A stretch of 64,000 nucleotides of DNA from Henricia sp. BOLD:AAB3569 (taxonomy: Eukaryota; Echinodermata; Asteroidea; Spinulosida; Echinasteridae). The position numbers and the translations under genes are program-made. Under the pieces are notes generated by a model, which worked only from the letters and a program-made list of their open reading frames with translations, had not been told where the DNA came from and searched no databases. Location: NCBI GenBank assembly GCA_037783545.1, contig JBBELK010001195.1:186001-250000 (forward strand), read 5' to 3'. Of this stretch, positions 55,436 to 64,000 are shown in pieces. Position 1 is the first letter of the stretch. The number at the start of each line of letters is the position of its first letter.

Positions 55436-56734
55436 TCACAGCATCGGCATAGGTGACGTTTTCTCTAACTTGTGACGACCTCGGGCCAGTCTCGGAGACA
55501 CTGCTGGGGTATGGAAACGTCTTCCGGGGTGATTTGTGCCACGGTGGTTAAGATGTGTGCCGTCATCAGCAAGATAGTGAGGAGTTATATTGTCATTGTT
55601 GATAAAGTTCCAACCATACTGTTGGGACAGGGCCGACAAGCGTCAATCTTGCGCCCTTGACTGTCGTTTTCGTTTTGGCGATGGATGACTTATGAAATTG
55701 TTACCGAGGTGTGCATGGTGTTTTTGGCGAAGGTGGCTACGTCCACGATTTTTAAAGAAAGTGACTTATCGTTGTCTTCAATATTGTTTGTTCCCGCATG
55801 GATGATGACGTTGTCAGGTGAGTATTTCTTTACCAGGGTGTCAACGTTTTGCCGAGTGTCGTCTGTTTTTAGCCCCGGATAAGTGAAGCATTTCACCTTC
55901 TGGGTTGAACAAAGGCGATGGGCTTTTATATTCTTGATTATCGAATCTCCCAATATGATAGGGTTGACTTTGCGATCGAAGTTACTCTTATGTTTCTGCC
56001 GGGTTCTTTGTTTCGTGCAGGGACGTCAATCAAGTCATTGGCATGGATATTGCTAGTAATAACGTTGTAGTATTGGTCGATGATTTCCTCCGCTGAAGGT
56101 TCGTCAGGGCATTCAATTTCCAGTGCATAAAACCGATTAGACAATGGAATTGGACTGCTCGGGACAGGACGCGTAGAAGTGGTGTGTGTAGCTACTGGTA
56201 CGGACAATAGATCCTGACTACGTATACTGACCCGTGCAGAAGATGACAATGCTTGCTTTGTTTCCAACAAATGCGTCTTCTCCTAAACGCCGGTTTGCTT
56301 TGTTGCTGTGTGGTGATTAGGGGGCATCGTTTTGCCTTTATCCTCGCTTAGCATAAAAATGGCGGCTTGAGGTTTTGGTTTTCGGAAAGTAGAGTATGGA
56401 TTTGCGAGTGGAGATTGGAGTTCTCTGCAAGATGCTTTTTTAGTGCATACATTTCCTGTTTCAGTTCTTGAATAGAAAACTTAAGGTCCTTAATTTCAGG
56501 GTTGGTTCCCAACGAGGTTGGCACCGACTCTAATATTGACGATTCCGTCTGTGTTTCGGTGTTGACGCCATTGTCCTGGGTGCATGGACAATCCTGTCCT
56601 AAGCTTCCCCGTATTCTTTCCAATAAAACGCCTTTGCAACCGCTCATCGGAAGGCCTCTTTTCTTTAGTTCGTGTTTAATATCTATAATTGTCAAACTAT
56701 CAATTGATAGTTTGACAATTATAGACATTTTCAC
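55436..56734 (-). pseudogene. L2/CR1-like LINE ORF1: SAP domain, coiled coil, SGNH esterase; frameshifted
   Basis: ORF1 of many L2/CR1 elements carries an esterase. Frame 1 (56734-56348): MKMSIIVKLSIDSLTIIDIK then HELKKRGLPMSGCKGVLLER is a SAP-type DNA-binding helix pair. A helical IKDLKFSIQELKQEMYALKK coiled coil follows. Frame 2 (56270-55938): linker with RFYALEIECPDEPSAEEI. Frame 3 (~55985-55690): IILGDSIIKNI (SGNH Ser block), CFTYPGLKTDDT and VIIHAGTNNIED (Asn block). Frame 4 (55639-55436): YGWNFINNDNI and DGTHLNHRGT (catalytic Asp/His block). All catalytic residues of the esterase are visible despite three frame changes. Confidence 0.85.
56682..56725. repeat. 44-bp perfect palindrome at the LINE ORF1 start
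   Basis: TCTATAATTGTCAAACTATC followed by its own mirror complement. It lies 9 nt inside ORF1, where it encodes a near-symmetric IIVKLSIDSLTII. Confidence 0.95.
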
Positions 56735-57430
56735 CTGATTTTATATTAGATTTGTAGAAGAACGACAGAGCTCAGATAAACACGCCTGACCAGATTCAAA
56801 TCAGGTGCTCAGGTGCTTAGACAAAGGATCTCGATGTTTGCGTTACTTCACGATGACGTCATAAATGACCTAATTATAATAATTCTAAAGAGTCTTAAAA
56901 AGGAATTTTTGGACAAAAAACAATATAACTCGAAAATGCAACAAGGTGTGAACTTTAAACTTGTTACATAGTTATGGACCATAGACAAGGGATTTTAATG
57001 ATAGTATGATGTCAACATAATGTCATCATTACGTAATTATATAATAATTTCAAAATGGCAAAGAGCGGCCTAACTCGTAAACAGAATATGGTAAGAACTT
57101 GAAACTTTGTACACTATTAAACCCTAAGAGTACGCATCCTGACAAGTGTGTGACTTTAAGATGACGTCATCGGCTACTTCATAATTAAAAAAATACCTAC
57201 AATTTTCATTTTTGACTTTTGACTTTTTTTTCTATTTGCCAAATCAATGGTCACTGTATTGGACCTTAGTGTGTGACAGGTGATGTCATCTCGACAATGC
57301 ATGTACTTCATTTAAACCTTTTTCAATACTCTATTTAAACTATTAACCAGTCTGTACTTTACATGCCCCGAACACCTTGCGTCTGTAACTTGTTTCAGAC
57401 GCAACCCGTCTAGTTTTAATAATTTTGGGA
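56735..57430. other. Non-coding; diverged GATGACGTCAT-containing repeats
   Basis: Words GATGACGTCAT, AACTCGTAAACAG / AACTCGAAAATGC and ACTTTAAACTTGTT recur at loose ~170-bp spacing, suggesting an old tandem array. The immediate left is the 5' end of the LINE. Confidence 0.4.
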
Positions 57431-57439
57431 ATTTGGGTA

Positions 57440-57690
57440 CTGAATACGACAAAGGGCGAAACCTACTAAATTCTGCTCGGTCGAGCTATAAACAAATAGA
57501 AACAGGTGTACTAGCCTTTGAAAATTATTGTAAATGTAAACGGCAGGTCAGGTACTCTGGTTTTATTTCAATAATTACAAAACACCAAGATCTTGCTATG
57601 CCCCAGTTATTTTTAAGTGGACGATGTTTGCTGTCAACATCCCTTGAAGTGCTTGTTATAGAGTACTATTAAAGTGAAAACATCACCCTT
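57440..57690 (+). repeat. Repeat related to T family and to 47835-47960
   Basis: GTAAATGTAAACGGCAGGTCA, ATAATTACAAAACACCAAG and TTTTTAAGTGGAC match 47850-47945. GATGTTTGCTGTCAACATCCC resembles 30126-30150. Confidence 0.55.
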
Positions 57691-58002
57691 CGTGTGTTAG
57701 CAAGGTTACTGGGTCTACGCTAAAGTACGAATGCATATAAATTGTTTTTTGATATATGATTTTATGATACTATGCATATACCTTGCCTTTTCGGTCTGAA
57801 ATTAAATAAAATGTGCTTAAAAAAGGTCTTGTTTGGGCATCATTTAAACATGAAGCATTTGGTATAACACACTTATTAACAAGACCACTAATGTTTGTAC
57901 CCCTTGGGTTCAACAACTGTGACATAACATCTTTTAAAATGCCTGCATGTCTTCTTTCATCACGCATCTCGATCTGGTATAACGTCACGCTTTCCTCTTT
58001 GT

Positions 58003-58019
58003 ATTTTTCTTTGCATTAG
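58003..58019 (+). promoter_or_regulatory. 3' splice site of the Patched-like terminal exon
   Basis: Pyrimidine-rich TTTTTCTTTGCATTAG ends at 58019. The next bases GT complete a Gly codon (GGT expected) ahead of IGVDDMF. This is the most plausible exon boundary, because the reading frame upstream shows no family similarity. Confidence 0.75.
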
Positions 58020-59830
58020 GTATTGGCGTGGACGACATGTTCATCATGTTAGCTGCTTGGCGCCAGACTGACATCACCTGGTCCGTGGAGAAGCGCATGC
58101 GCCATGCCTTCTCCGAAGCTGCCATGTCTATCACCATTACGTCCATTACCGATGCTCTAGCCTTTGGTATCGGCGCTATTACGTACTTCAGATCGGTACG
58201 AATCTTTTGCATGTACACGGGCGTGGCGGTCATCTTCGATTATGCGTACCAGATAACATTCTTCGGTGCCTGTATGGTGCTGATGGGGCGTCGTGAAGCA
58301 GCTAACAGACACTGTATGACTTGTTTAAAAGTCAGACCGAAGGGGGAGTCTACATCCACGGCGTACACCATATTCTGCGCAGGTGGTTCTTCAAGACAAC
58401 TCACTGATCAGGATTCTGGTGATACCAACGACCACGCCCTGATGTTGTTCTTCAAGAACTATTACGGACCTTTCATCACGCGATGGTGGATGGTTGTCCT
58501 GATTGTATTTTTCTTCCTGGGTTACTTAGGTACTGCAATATACGGTTGCACTAAAGTCCGAGAAGGCCTCAATATTCGCAATCTGGCTCGAGATAACTCT
58601 TACGCGGGTGATTTCCTTGACGATAAGAGTAGATACTTCACGACTTATGGACCTCAGGTTGCCTTGGTGTTTACGGAGCGGAGAGACGTGTGGAACCCCG
58701 CGGTGCAAAATCTAATGCTGAACACGCTTTGCGAGATGGAGGCGAACCAATACACATACGGCAAAGATCACAACCTGACGACGTCTTGGCTGAGGGACTA
58801 TCTAGACTTCTTAGATACGATCAATCTTAAAGAACCGACACAATATCAGTTTATCACTATGCTGCGTCAGAATTTCCTCACCCGTCCAGCCTACCAAAGG
58901 CACATTTTAGATATCGTGTTCAGTGATGATAACACCGAAATCGACGCGTCACGATTCTTTGTTACGACCAAGGAACTTGATACCACCGAAAAGGAACGAT
59001 ACATGATGACCGAATTGCGGCAAATCGCAGAGGATTCCGAGCTGCCGGTCGTAGCCTACCATCCAGCCTTTATCTTCTTCGATCAGTACATCGCCATCCT
59101 GCCCAACACGCTGCAGAACATGGGCATTGCAGTGGGCGCCATGTTGGTGGTGGCGCTCTTGATGATACCTAATCCTATCTGTTCTCTCCTGGTAACCCTC
59201 TCGCTGGCTTCCATCGTGACTGGTGTCGTAGGGTTTATGACCTTATGGGAAGTCAACCTCGATTCCATCGCTATGACCAACCTCATTCTCTGCATTGGTT
59301 TTAGTGTGGATTTTTCAGCCCACATCAGTTACGCCTACATATTAGCGAACAAGGGGTCTCGCCGTCTGAACGTCATCCACGCCTTGTACTCGCTCGGTAT
59401 GCCCATCGTCCAAGGGTCACTCTCAACCATACTCGGCGTTACGGTCCTGGCCTTCACCGACTCTTACATCTTCCGCACCTTCTTCAAGACCATGTTTCTT
59501 GTCATCTACTTCGGAGCCTTGCACGGCCTCCTCTTCCTTCCCGTCTTTCTGATGTTGGTTATTCCCACGGGCAAATGCCGCCAAGTGGGGAATATGCGGG
59601 AAGGTCGTAGCTTCGATGTCCCCTCTGGAAGTCCGCCCAAATCCTCTTGGACAGGACCTACACCACCTCGCCGATGCAGCTTCCCCCAGATGCAGACTCA
59701 TGAAATGACCACTCTAACCCCACTTTCACGATCTACATCGCAGCAGTTTACTATCAGTGGGGGCTTTGTGGGTCCGGGTCACCAAGACTTTACCCCGTCA
59801 CGGTCCCATCCGTCTAGTGACAATGACTAG
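58020..59830 (+). CDS. Patched domain-containing protein (PTCHD3/PTR-like), 3'-terminal exon
   Basis: Encodes ~602 residues, the C-terminal two-thirds of a Patched-related RND-type membrane protein; such proteins are linked to sterol/lipid handling or Hedgehog-type signalling. It opens in the sterol-sensing domain with (G)IGVDDMFIMLAAW. Membrane segments (numbered from the Val at 58028) lie at ~33-54, 58-86, 152-174, 366-382, 384-404, 414-437, 462-478 and 486-512. Residues 175-365 form the second extracellular loop, with AYHPAFIFFDQY before the membrane and an N-glycosylation site (NLTT, ~249). The second RND GxxxD block is GFSVDFSAHISYAY (424-437). A Pro/Ser-rich cytoplasmic tail ends at the TAG at 59828. 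There are no stops or frameshifts, and codon use is GC-richer than the surroundings. Upstream exons (first membrane segment, loop 1) were not found in this window: either the introns are long or this is a partial copy. PTCHD3-like is the best guess, not proven. Confidence 0.93.
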
Positions 59831-59944
59831 CACAACTAGGCACTTGATGGATCTTTTACCATCCCTAGGGCTACACGTAGGCCAACCTTGGCGCATAGCA
59901 AAATAGCCGCCAGTCAGAATTGCTCCTGACCAGTTCATATCTAA
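59831..59944 (+). other. Likely start of 3' UTR of the Patched-like gene
   Basis: Short unique sequence between the stop codon and a minus-strand LINE tail. No AATAAA is visible here, so the UTR either extends into the LINE or uses a variant signal. Confidence 0.45.
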
Positions 59945-60173
59945 TCTAATCTAATCATTTATTGTTTAAAGTGCACAACATAAATATCTCTGCACACTTT
60001 ACAACAAATCAGTATAAATACAATAACACCACGAAACTCAACAAACAAACAAAATCCCTAAAAAGATAAGTTTTGAGCAAGGACTTAAATGACTCATTAG
60101 TAGAGGCATCACGAATATTCACAGGAAGCCCATTCCATAATCTTGGAGCCACGACTGAAAATGCACGATTTGC
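59945..60173 (-). pseudogene. L2-like LINE ORF2 C-terminus and tail (outer element, 3' part)
   Basis: Minus strand: ANRAFSVVAPRLWNGLPVNI then SFKSLLKTYLFRDF, the conserved end of L2/CR1 ORF2. A ~95-bp 3' UTR follows, with a (TTAGA)n-type tail at 59941-59956. It is the continuation of 60871-61350, separated by another LINE. Confidence 0.82.
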
Positions 60174-60870
60174 CTATTTATTTATTCCATTTATTTACCC
60201 AGGGTGTGCCCAAACAGTTTACAAAAACTGGTTTCCATTGGGGCCCTGCAAACACTCATAAAACAAATTCCCTTCCAGCTCCAAAATTAAAAGTTTAATT
60301 TTATGGCAACCAAGTCATACGACTCCGTTAATTAGCATTTCTCCCTGGAAGTTGATCATGTGAATATTATGTATATGTTTGGCAAAGTGCCGATTTGAAT
60401 GGGCTCAAAGAAGTTCTAAGGTGTGCGTTAAGGCTGTTCCAAATTGCGGCGCCAGTTACAGCAAAACCCGAGGCGTAATAAACTGAATAAGTCTCTTCGG
60501 CAGATTGACGAGTTTCTCGAGTTTGTACGTATGGTGTAAATAGACTTGCCATATACTGCGGGGCCAAGAAATTTATGCTTTTAAAGACAAATATAGCTTT
60601 CTTGTATTTAACTCTCTCTGGATAGGCAAGCCAGTCGAGGTTTTAAAACATGTCAGCTGATGAAGTTAGAAAATCGCATTTCAGTATTATTCTGGCTGCA
60701 CGTTTGAGGCATTTGTTCAAGACAGTGTTACATGTATGAGATGCGTAACGGTCACCCCATACTGTGCAACAATAATCTAGACTAGGCATGACTAAACTTA
60801 ACATAAGGGTGTGCATGTGCGTTTGAGTTACACAGTCCCGAATTATTTTTATAGTATTTCATAGTATTTT
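60174..60870 (-). pseudogene. Second LINE fragment nested in the L2-like LINE
   Basis: Minus strand 60830-60367 reads MPSLDYCCTVWGDRY, NKCLKRAARIIL, ERVKYKKAIFVFKSINFLAP, then YASGFAVTGAAIWNSLNAHL and FKSALCQTYT. This is the C-terminal region of a Jockey/CR1-group ORF2 distinct from the outer one. The 3' end at 60174-60190 is A/T-rich (AATAAATAAATAG). The 5' part is truncated. Confidence 0.78.
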
Positions 60871-61350
60871 ATAATATTTCGTTCTAGTTGACTTAACTGA
60901 TGGAGGTTCGAGACAAATTGCACTGCTTTGCTTTGTTACTCTCTTTGGCACACGAAGGTTTAACAATTCAGTGAGATAAATTGGTGAATTCATATTTTTG
61001 ATTACTTTATAAGAAATGGCAATAATTTTGAAACAAATCCTCTGCTCGACCGGCAGCCAGTAATGGTCCCTAAGATTAGGGGTAATGCTCTCGTGAATGC
61101 GAGTCCTGGCAACCAGTCGAGCAGCGGAATTCTGAATGAGTTGCAATTGTTTAATTTAAGTTGACTGAAGGCCAAACAAAAAGACTATTACAATAGCCTA
61201 AGCGGGAGCTAACAAAGGCGTGAACTAACTTTTATGTGGCAGCCTTATCCAAAATATTGCGGACCTTCCTAATTTTCCAAAGGGCATGTGATGCCAATCG
61301 ACAAATATTAGTTACGTGAGCGTTCATGCTGACAGTGGAGGCAAAATGTT
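60871..61350 (-). pseudogene. L2-like LINE ORF2 RT C-terminal region (outer element, 5' part)
   Basis: Minus strand: VSMNAHVTNICRLASHALWK, LVHAFVSSRLGYCNSL, LIQNSAARLVARTRIHESIT, NLRDHYWLPVEQRICFKIIA and TRTKYY, the standard order of the post-polymerase part of L2/CR1 ORF2. Two frame changes. Resumes at 60173 with ANRAFSV. Confidence 0.85.
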
Positions 61351-61821
61351 ACTCAAAGATCACGTGCTGAAGTAGACTTGAGTCGTATTTAGTCCGTCTG
61401 ACGCCTATAATCCCCACACGCAACAGTCGTTGTTATGAATAGTACCTGTCTAGCAGATTGTAAACAGGGCGCCTTCAACCGACAATAAACAGCGGTGCCA
61501 AGTAGAGCATGCATGATAAGGACACTATAGGCGCGCGCTTTGTTATGCGCCTGTAGTCATGCCTGTATTGGTGTCTTCATTCAAGACTATAGGTAGTTGA
61601 CGGCGCTCGCCAACTGCATGCCGATTTTGGTGATATTTTGGGGCGCAAAATCTCACCACTGCACACTTTGATTTGCGTGATATTTGGCGCAAATACAAAG
61701 AAAACCAGCCCCAATAGGCCTGTACCAAAAAAAAAATCAGCCTGGCAGATTAAATAACAGAAACTAAAGGCAGCATGATTTACAGTGCAATTTCACGCAG
61801 CGGTCCATCTAGACTTGATGT
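61351..61821. other. Non-coding; partial inverted copy of the 63591-63685 MITE at ~61369-61465
   Basis: CTATAATCCCCACACGCAAC and neighbours are the reverse complement of 63606-63665. One terminal repeat is degraded. The rest is unrecognised. Confidence 0.55.
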
Positions 61822-61920
61822 CAAGTCTGTAACTAGACAGGTTGTTTCGTAAACGGCAGCAGCGTAGTCGCGAATGGACTGGAAACAAGTCTAATCGACC
61901 TCTAGTTACAGACTTGAGAA
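61822..61920. mobile_element. Short MITE, TCAAGTCTGTAACTAGA ends
   Basis: ~98 bp with ~17-bp inverted ends (CAAGTCTGTAACTAGA / TCTAGTTACAGACTTG). Related in its TCAAGTCT terminus to 63591-63685. Confidence 0.65.
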
Positions 61921-62726
61921 ACCTGCTTCCGTTTTGTACACGGTCTATGGAGATTGCTACCAGAATTGGACGTAGAGAGCTGATTGGTCGAAACGCGGGG
62001 CTACATTAATATTCATGGTACTCCTTTAAATGGATGTGTTTTTGTGAATTTTGAATAGGGTTTCATCTCCATCGTAATAACGCATGCAGCAAGCTTGAAG
62101 TGCAAATTTTTTAGGCTACGTACATGTAAGCCTATTCGACTTGATCAGTTTATGCGAATTTGGGATTATCGATGGTTTTTGTTTAAAATATAATCGCAAA
62201 CGCTGATGATTGCATGATTGCAGATCGTGGTTTTGGAGAAAGATAGAGCTGACATTTTGAACAGTGCTGTCAAGCATGGGCGCCAAAGAATGGGGTTGTC
62301 GGCCTCGTTGAAACCGAAGCTAGGGATTTGGAAATCTGTGACATCGTCAGCCACACAGTCGTGACACTATTTTTGATATCTGTTGCAACTTGTCTGTTGT
62401 GTGAAAATGGTTTGTTGTGTGAAAACTCAAAATAGAAATTTTGGATTTTTTTAAAAGTCTCATAAGCAAATGGGGCAGTTTTAATGTGCTTTTCAAGCTT
62501 TCGGTCAAATATGTCACCTTCTCAACATTTGCCAGTTTTGTATGACAAGGACGCAGATCTTCGATGGTGAGGAAAGATTTGTTTGCAGGACTTTTTCTAA
62601 TCTGGAGCGAAGATCTGATTTATCAAGACTGTAATATTTCTTGCAGGATAGCTAGTAAAGTCGTGTTACAAACTAAGCACGCACGCCACTTGTAGGTATT
62701 ATGCCGACCATTTTAGCCACCAGCAA
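61921..62726. other. Non-coding; segment shared with 63715-63770
   Basis: 62318-62372 (reverse complement) and 63715-63770 both read GACTGYGTGGCTGAYGATGT and onward through ACAGATTTCCAA. Translated in matching frames both give VADDVTDFQ-like peptides. It is probably the edge of a dispersed repeat. Confidence 0.45.
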
Positions 62727-62836
62727 TAGCTAAGATAATCTCAGCTCTTGTTTTATCATTTTTCATTGGGATGTGGTCTTTTTAGACCACATCCCAATGA
62801 AAAATGATAAAACAAGAGCTGAGATTATCTTAGCTA
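62727..62836. mobile_element. Perfect 110-bp hairpin with perfect 9-bp target-site duplication
   Basis: 62727-62779 is the exact reverse complement of 62784-62836 (53-bp arms), loop TTTT. CACCAGCAA stands directly on both sides (62718-62726 and 62837-62845). The outer end is TAGCTAAGATAATCTCAGCT. No protein. A 9-bp duplication fits Mutator-like transposition. Confidence 0.9.
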
Positions 62837-63590
62837 CACCAGCAACACGTTTTGAAAATCAACTAGTCGAAGAAGAATGTTACAAACAAAAACCAAAATC
62901 CAATTTGTAGTAAAAAAAAAAAAAAAAACGGGCAAAATTACTGACCCGCCAGCTCGAGTTTGGAAAGTTGGCAGTGCGCTCGATCCCTTTTAATTTTACA
63001 TAAAGCGCATCTTAGTCTGTGGTGCGTTAACTGGACTGCAGTGCCACAACAGTTGGAAAACGATAAAGCAACAGAAGGTAAACATAGTTTTAATACATTC
63101 TGCTCAGCTTCATTTGTTTTCTGCGACGTGGTAAAGGGCTGTGCAGTTTAATTTATCGATGTATTTAGCCCTTGACGTGACACAAGTAATTGGCGCAATC
63201 ACATCTAAAGGGACTGATACCGAGTTAATACTTGAATATGATACTGTTAGAACACATTCATCAAAAGAAGCTGATACAAGATCTCCCATAATCATTATAG
63301 GGGAGATCTTTTTGATGAATATTGTTGTACATTTATTTGTACATCATAAATGCTCTTGACTGTAACTTAACATACTACATTTCACTAAACGCTTAACACA
63401 GTTTCTCTAAATAACAATATTGAAGTTTTAAAACACGCATTAACCGAATCAGATAACATTACATCCCCTCTGGTAGAAGTGGACGTTACCACGGCACGAT
63501 GGCCGAAATGTTATTGGCTGGTTCTATGGCAACAGCGTGATTATATATTACGCGCCATGAAGCATTAATATTGGCGCGAAAACAGGTTTC
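62837..63590. other. Non-coding; A-run and short inverted word
   Basis: A-run at 62912-62928. ATCTCCC and GGGAGAT form a short hairpin at 63280-63310. No gene recognised. Confidence 0.4.
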
Positions 63591-63685
63591 TCAAGTCTCT
63601 AGACAGGTACTATTTATAACAACGACTGTTGCGTGTGGGGATTATAGGCGTCAGACGGACCAAATACGACTGTCTAGAGACTTGA
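63591..63685. mobile_element. 95-bp MITE with perfect 16-bp TIRs
   Basis: TCAAGTCTCTAGACAG at 63591-63606 and its exact inverse at 63670-63685. The interior matches 61380-61465 in inverse. Confidence 0.75.
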
Positions 63686-63769
63686 CCTCAAGTCTACGGT
63701 CCATCAAGCTTGCAAACTTCGGTTACGACTGCGTGGCTGATGATGTCACAGATTTCCAAGTCCCCACAC

Positions 63770-64000
63770 TGTTAAAAAAATCTCTGTTCATTTACAGTAC
63801 ATTCATATGTCAATTGGCATTACATAGCGTACTGTTTTTAAACAGTACATTCTACTTTTTTGTTTTATCTGTTTGCATACAGTAGACTCTACTGTTATTT
63901 GGAATTGTAAATTTACAGAAGATTCTTCTGTTTTTCAACAGACGACTAAGTGATCGTTTTGTGCATGGTTTTGTTCTTTAACAAAGCCTTCTGTACAGAA
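63770..64000. repeat. ACAGTA/CTGTTT-rich repeat running off the right edge
   Basis: Words CACTGTTAAAAAAATCTCTG, TACTGTTTTTAAACAGTA and TTCTGTTTTTCAACAGA recur every ~60-80 bp, as in many short non-autonomous elements. Truncated by the window. Confidence 0.5.

Noticed and set aside
57813..58019. Coding extension upstream of the Patched-like exon
   Set aside because: The reading frame is AT-rich and unlike the family, and a polypyrimidine-AG acceptor ends at 58019.
62727..62836. Assembly or polymerase fold-back artefact
   Set aside because: The exact 9-bp direct duplication outside both arms is not expected from a chimeric artefact, though long-read confirmation is still desirable.

Overview
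This is eukaryotic DNA, almost certainly from an invertebrate animal. The one confident host-gene segment is the large 3'-terminal exon of a Patched-related (sterol-sensing domain) membrane protein at 58020-59830 (+). It is preceded by a polypyrimidine tract and AG acceptor. The frequent GTACATGTAC and TAGGCCTA words, and the mix of DIRS, Penelope-like, L2/CR1-like, Tc1, hAT and TTAA-type elements, resemble marine deuterostome genomes (echinoderm or hemichordate) or other marine invertebrates. I cannot name a species. No bacterial, organellar, rRNA or genuine tRNA genes are visible.

Layout. 1-6.6 kb: a retroelement gag-like ORF running off the left edge, a LINE fragment, a Penelope-like remnant, an AACGTT-rich element with a second copy of itself inserted in inverse orientation, and a Tc1 transposase fragment. 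6.6-19.2 kb: a DIRS-like retroelement (minus strand; gag-like 18.05-17.5 kb, RT/RNase H 13.97-13.06 kb, tyrosine recombinase 10.3-9.2 kb). It is split by other repeats and enclosed by a large imperfect inverted repeat carrying tRNA-derived SINEs. 19.2-26.3 kb: small MITEs (TTAA-type, hAT-type, fold-back) and a degenerate tandem array. 26.3-29.1 kb: a fold-back element whose arms are tandem arrays of a ~155-bp monomer. 29.1-37.7 kb: dispersed repeats and a 361-codon LINE reverse transcriptase. 37.8-44.1 kb: a second inverted tandem array, two long-arm fold-back elements and a pair of minisatellite-armed fold-back structures. 44.5-53.1 kb: duplicated blocks, a CR1/Rex1-like RT fragment, and a Ty3/gypsy RNase H fragment. 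54.8-56.7 kb: the 5' half of an L2/CR1-like LINE (SAP-domain plus SGNH-esterase ORF1, then endonuclease). 58.0-59.8 kb: the Patched-like exon. 59.9-64 kb: a LINE nested in another LINE, short MITEs, and a perfect 110-bp hairpin with a 9-bp target-site duplication.

The retroelement genes work as separate mobile units and nearly all are frameshifted, truncated or interrupted. No host pathway can be assembled from one exon. The most striking property is the density of fold-back DNA: at least ten independent inverted structures from unrelated families, several with perfect arms or visible target-site duplications, and three or more with arms made of tandem repeats. All alignments were made by eye, so identities and boundaries are approximate unless called perfect.
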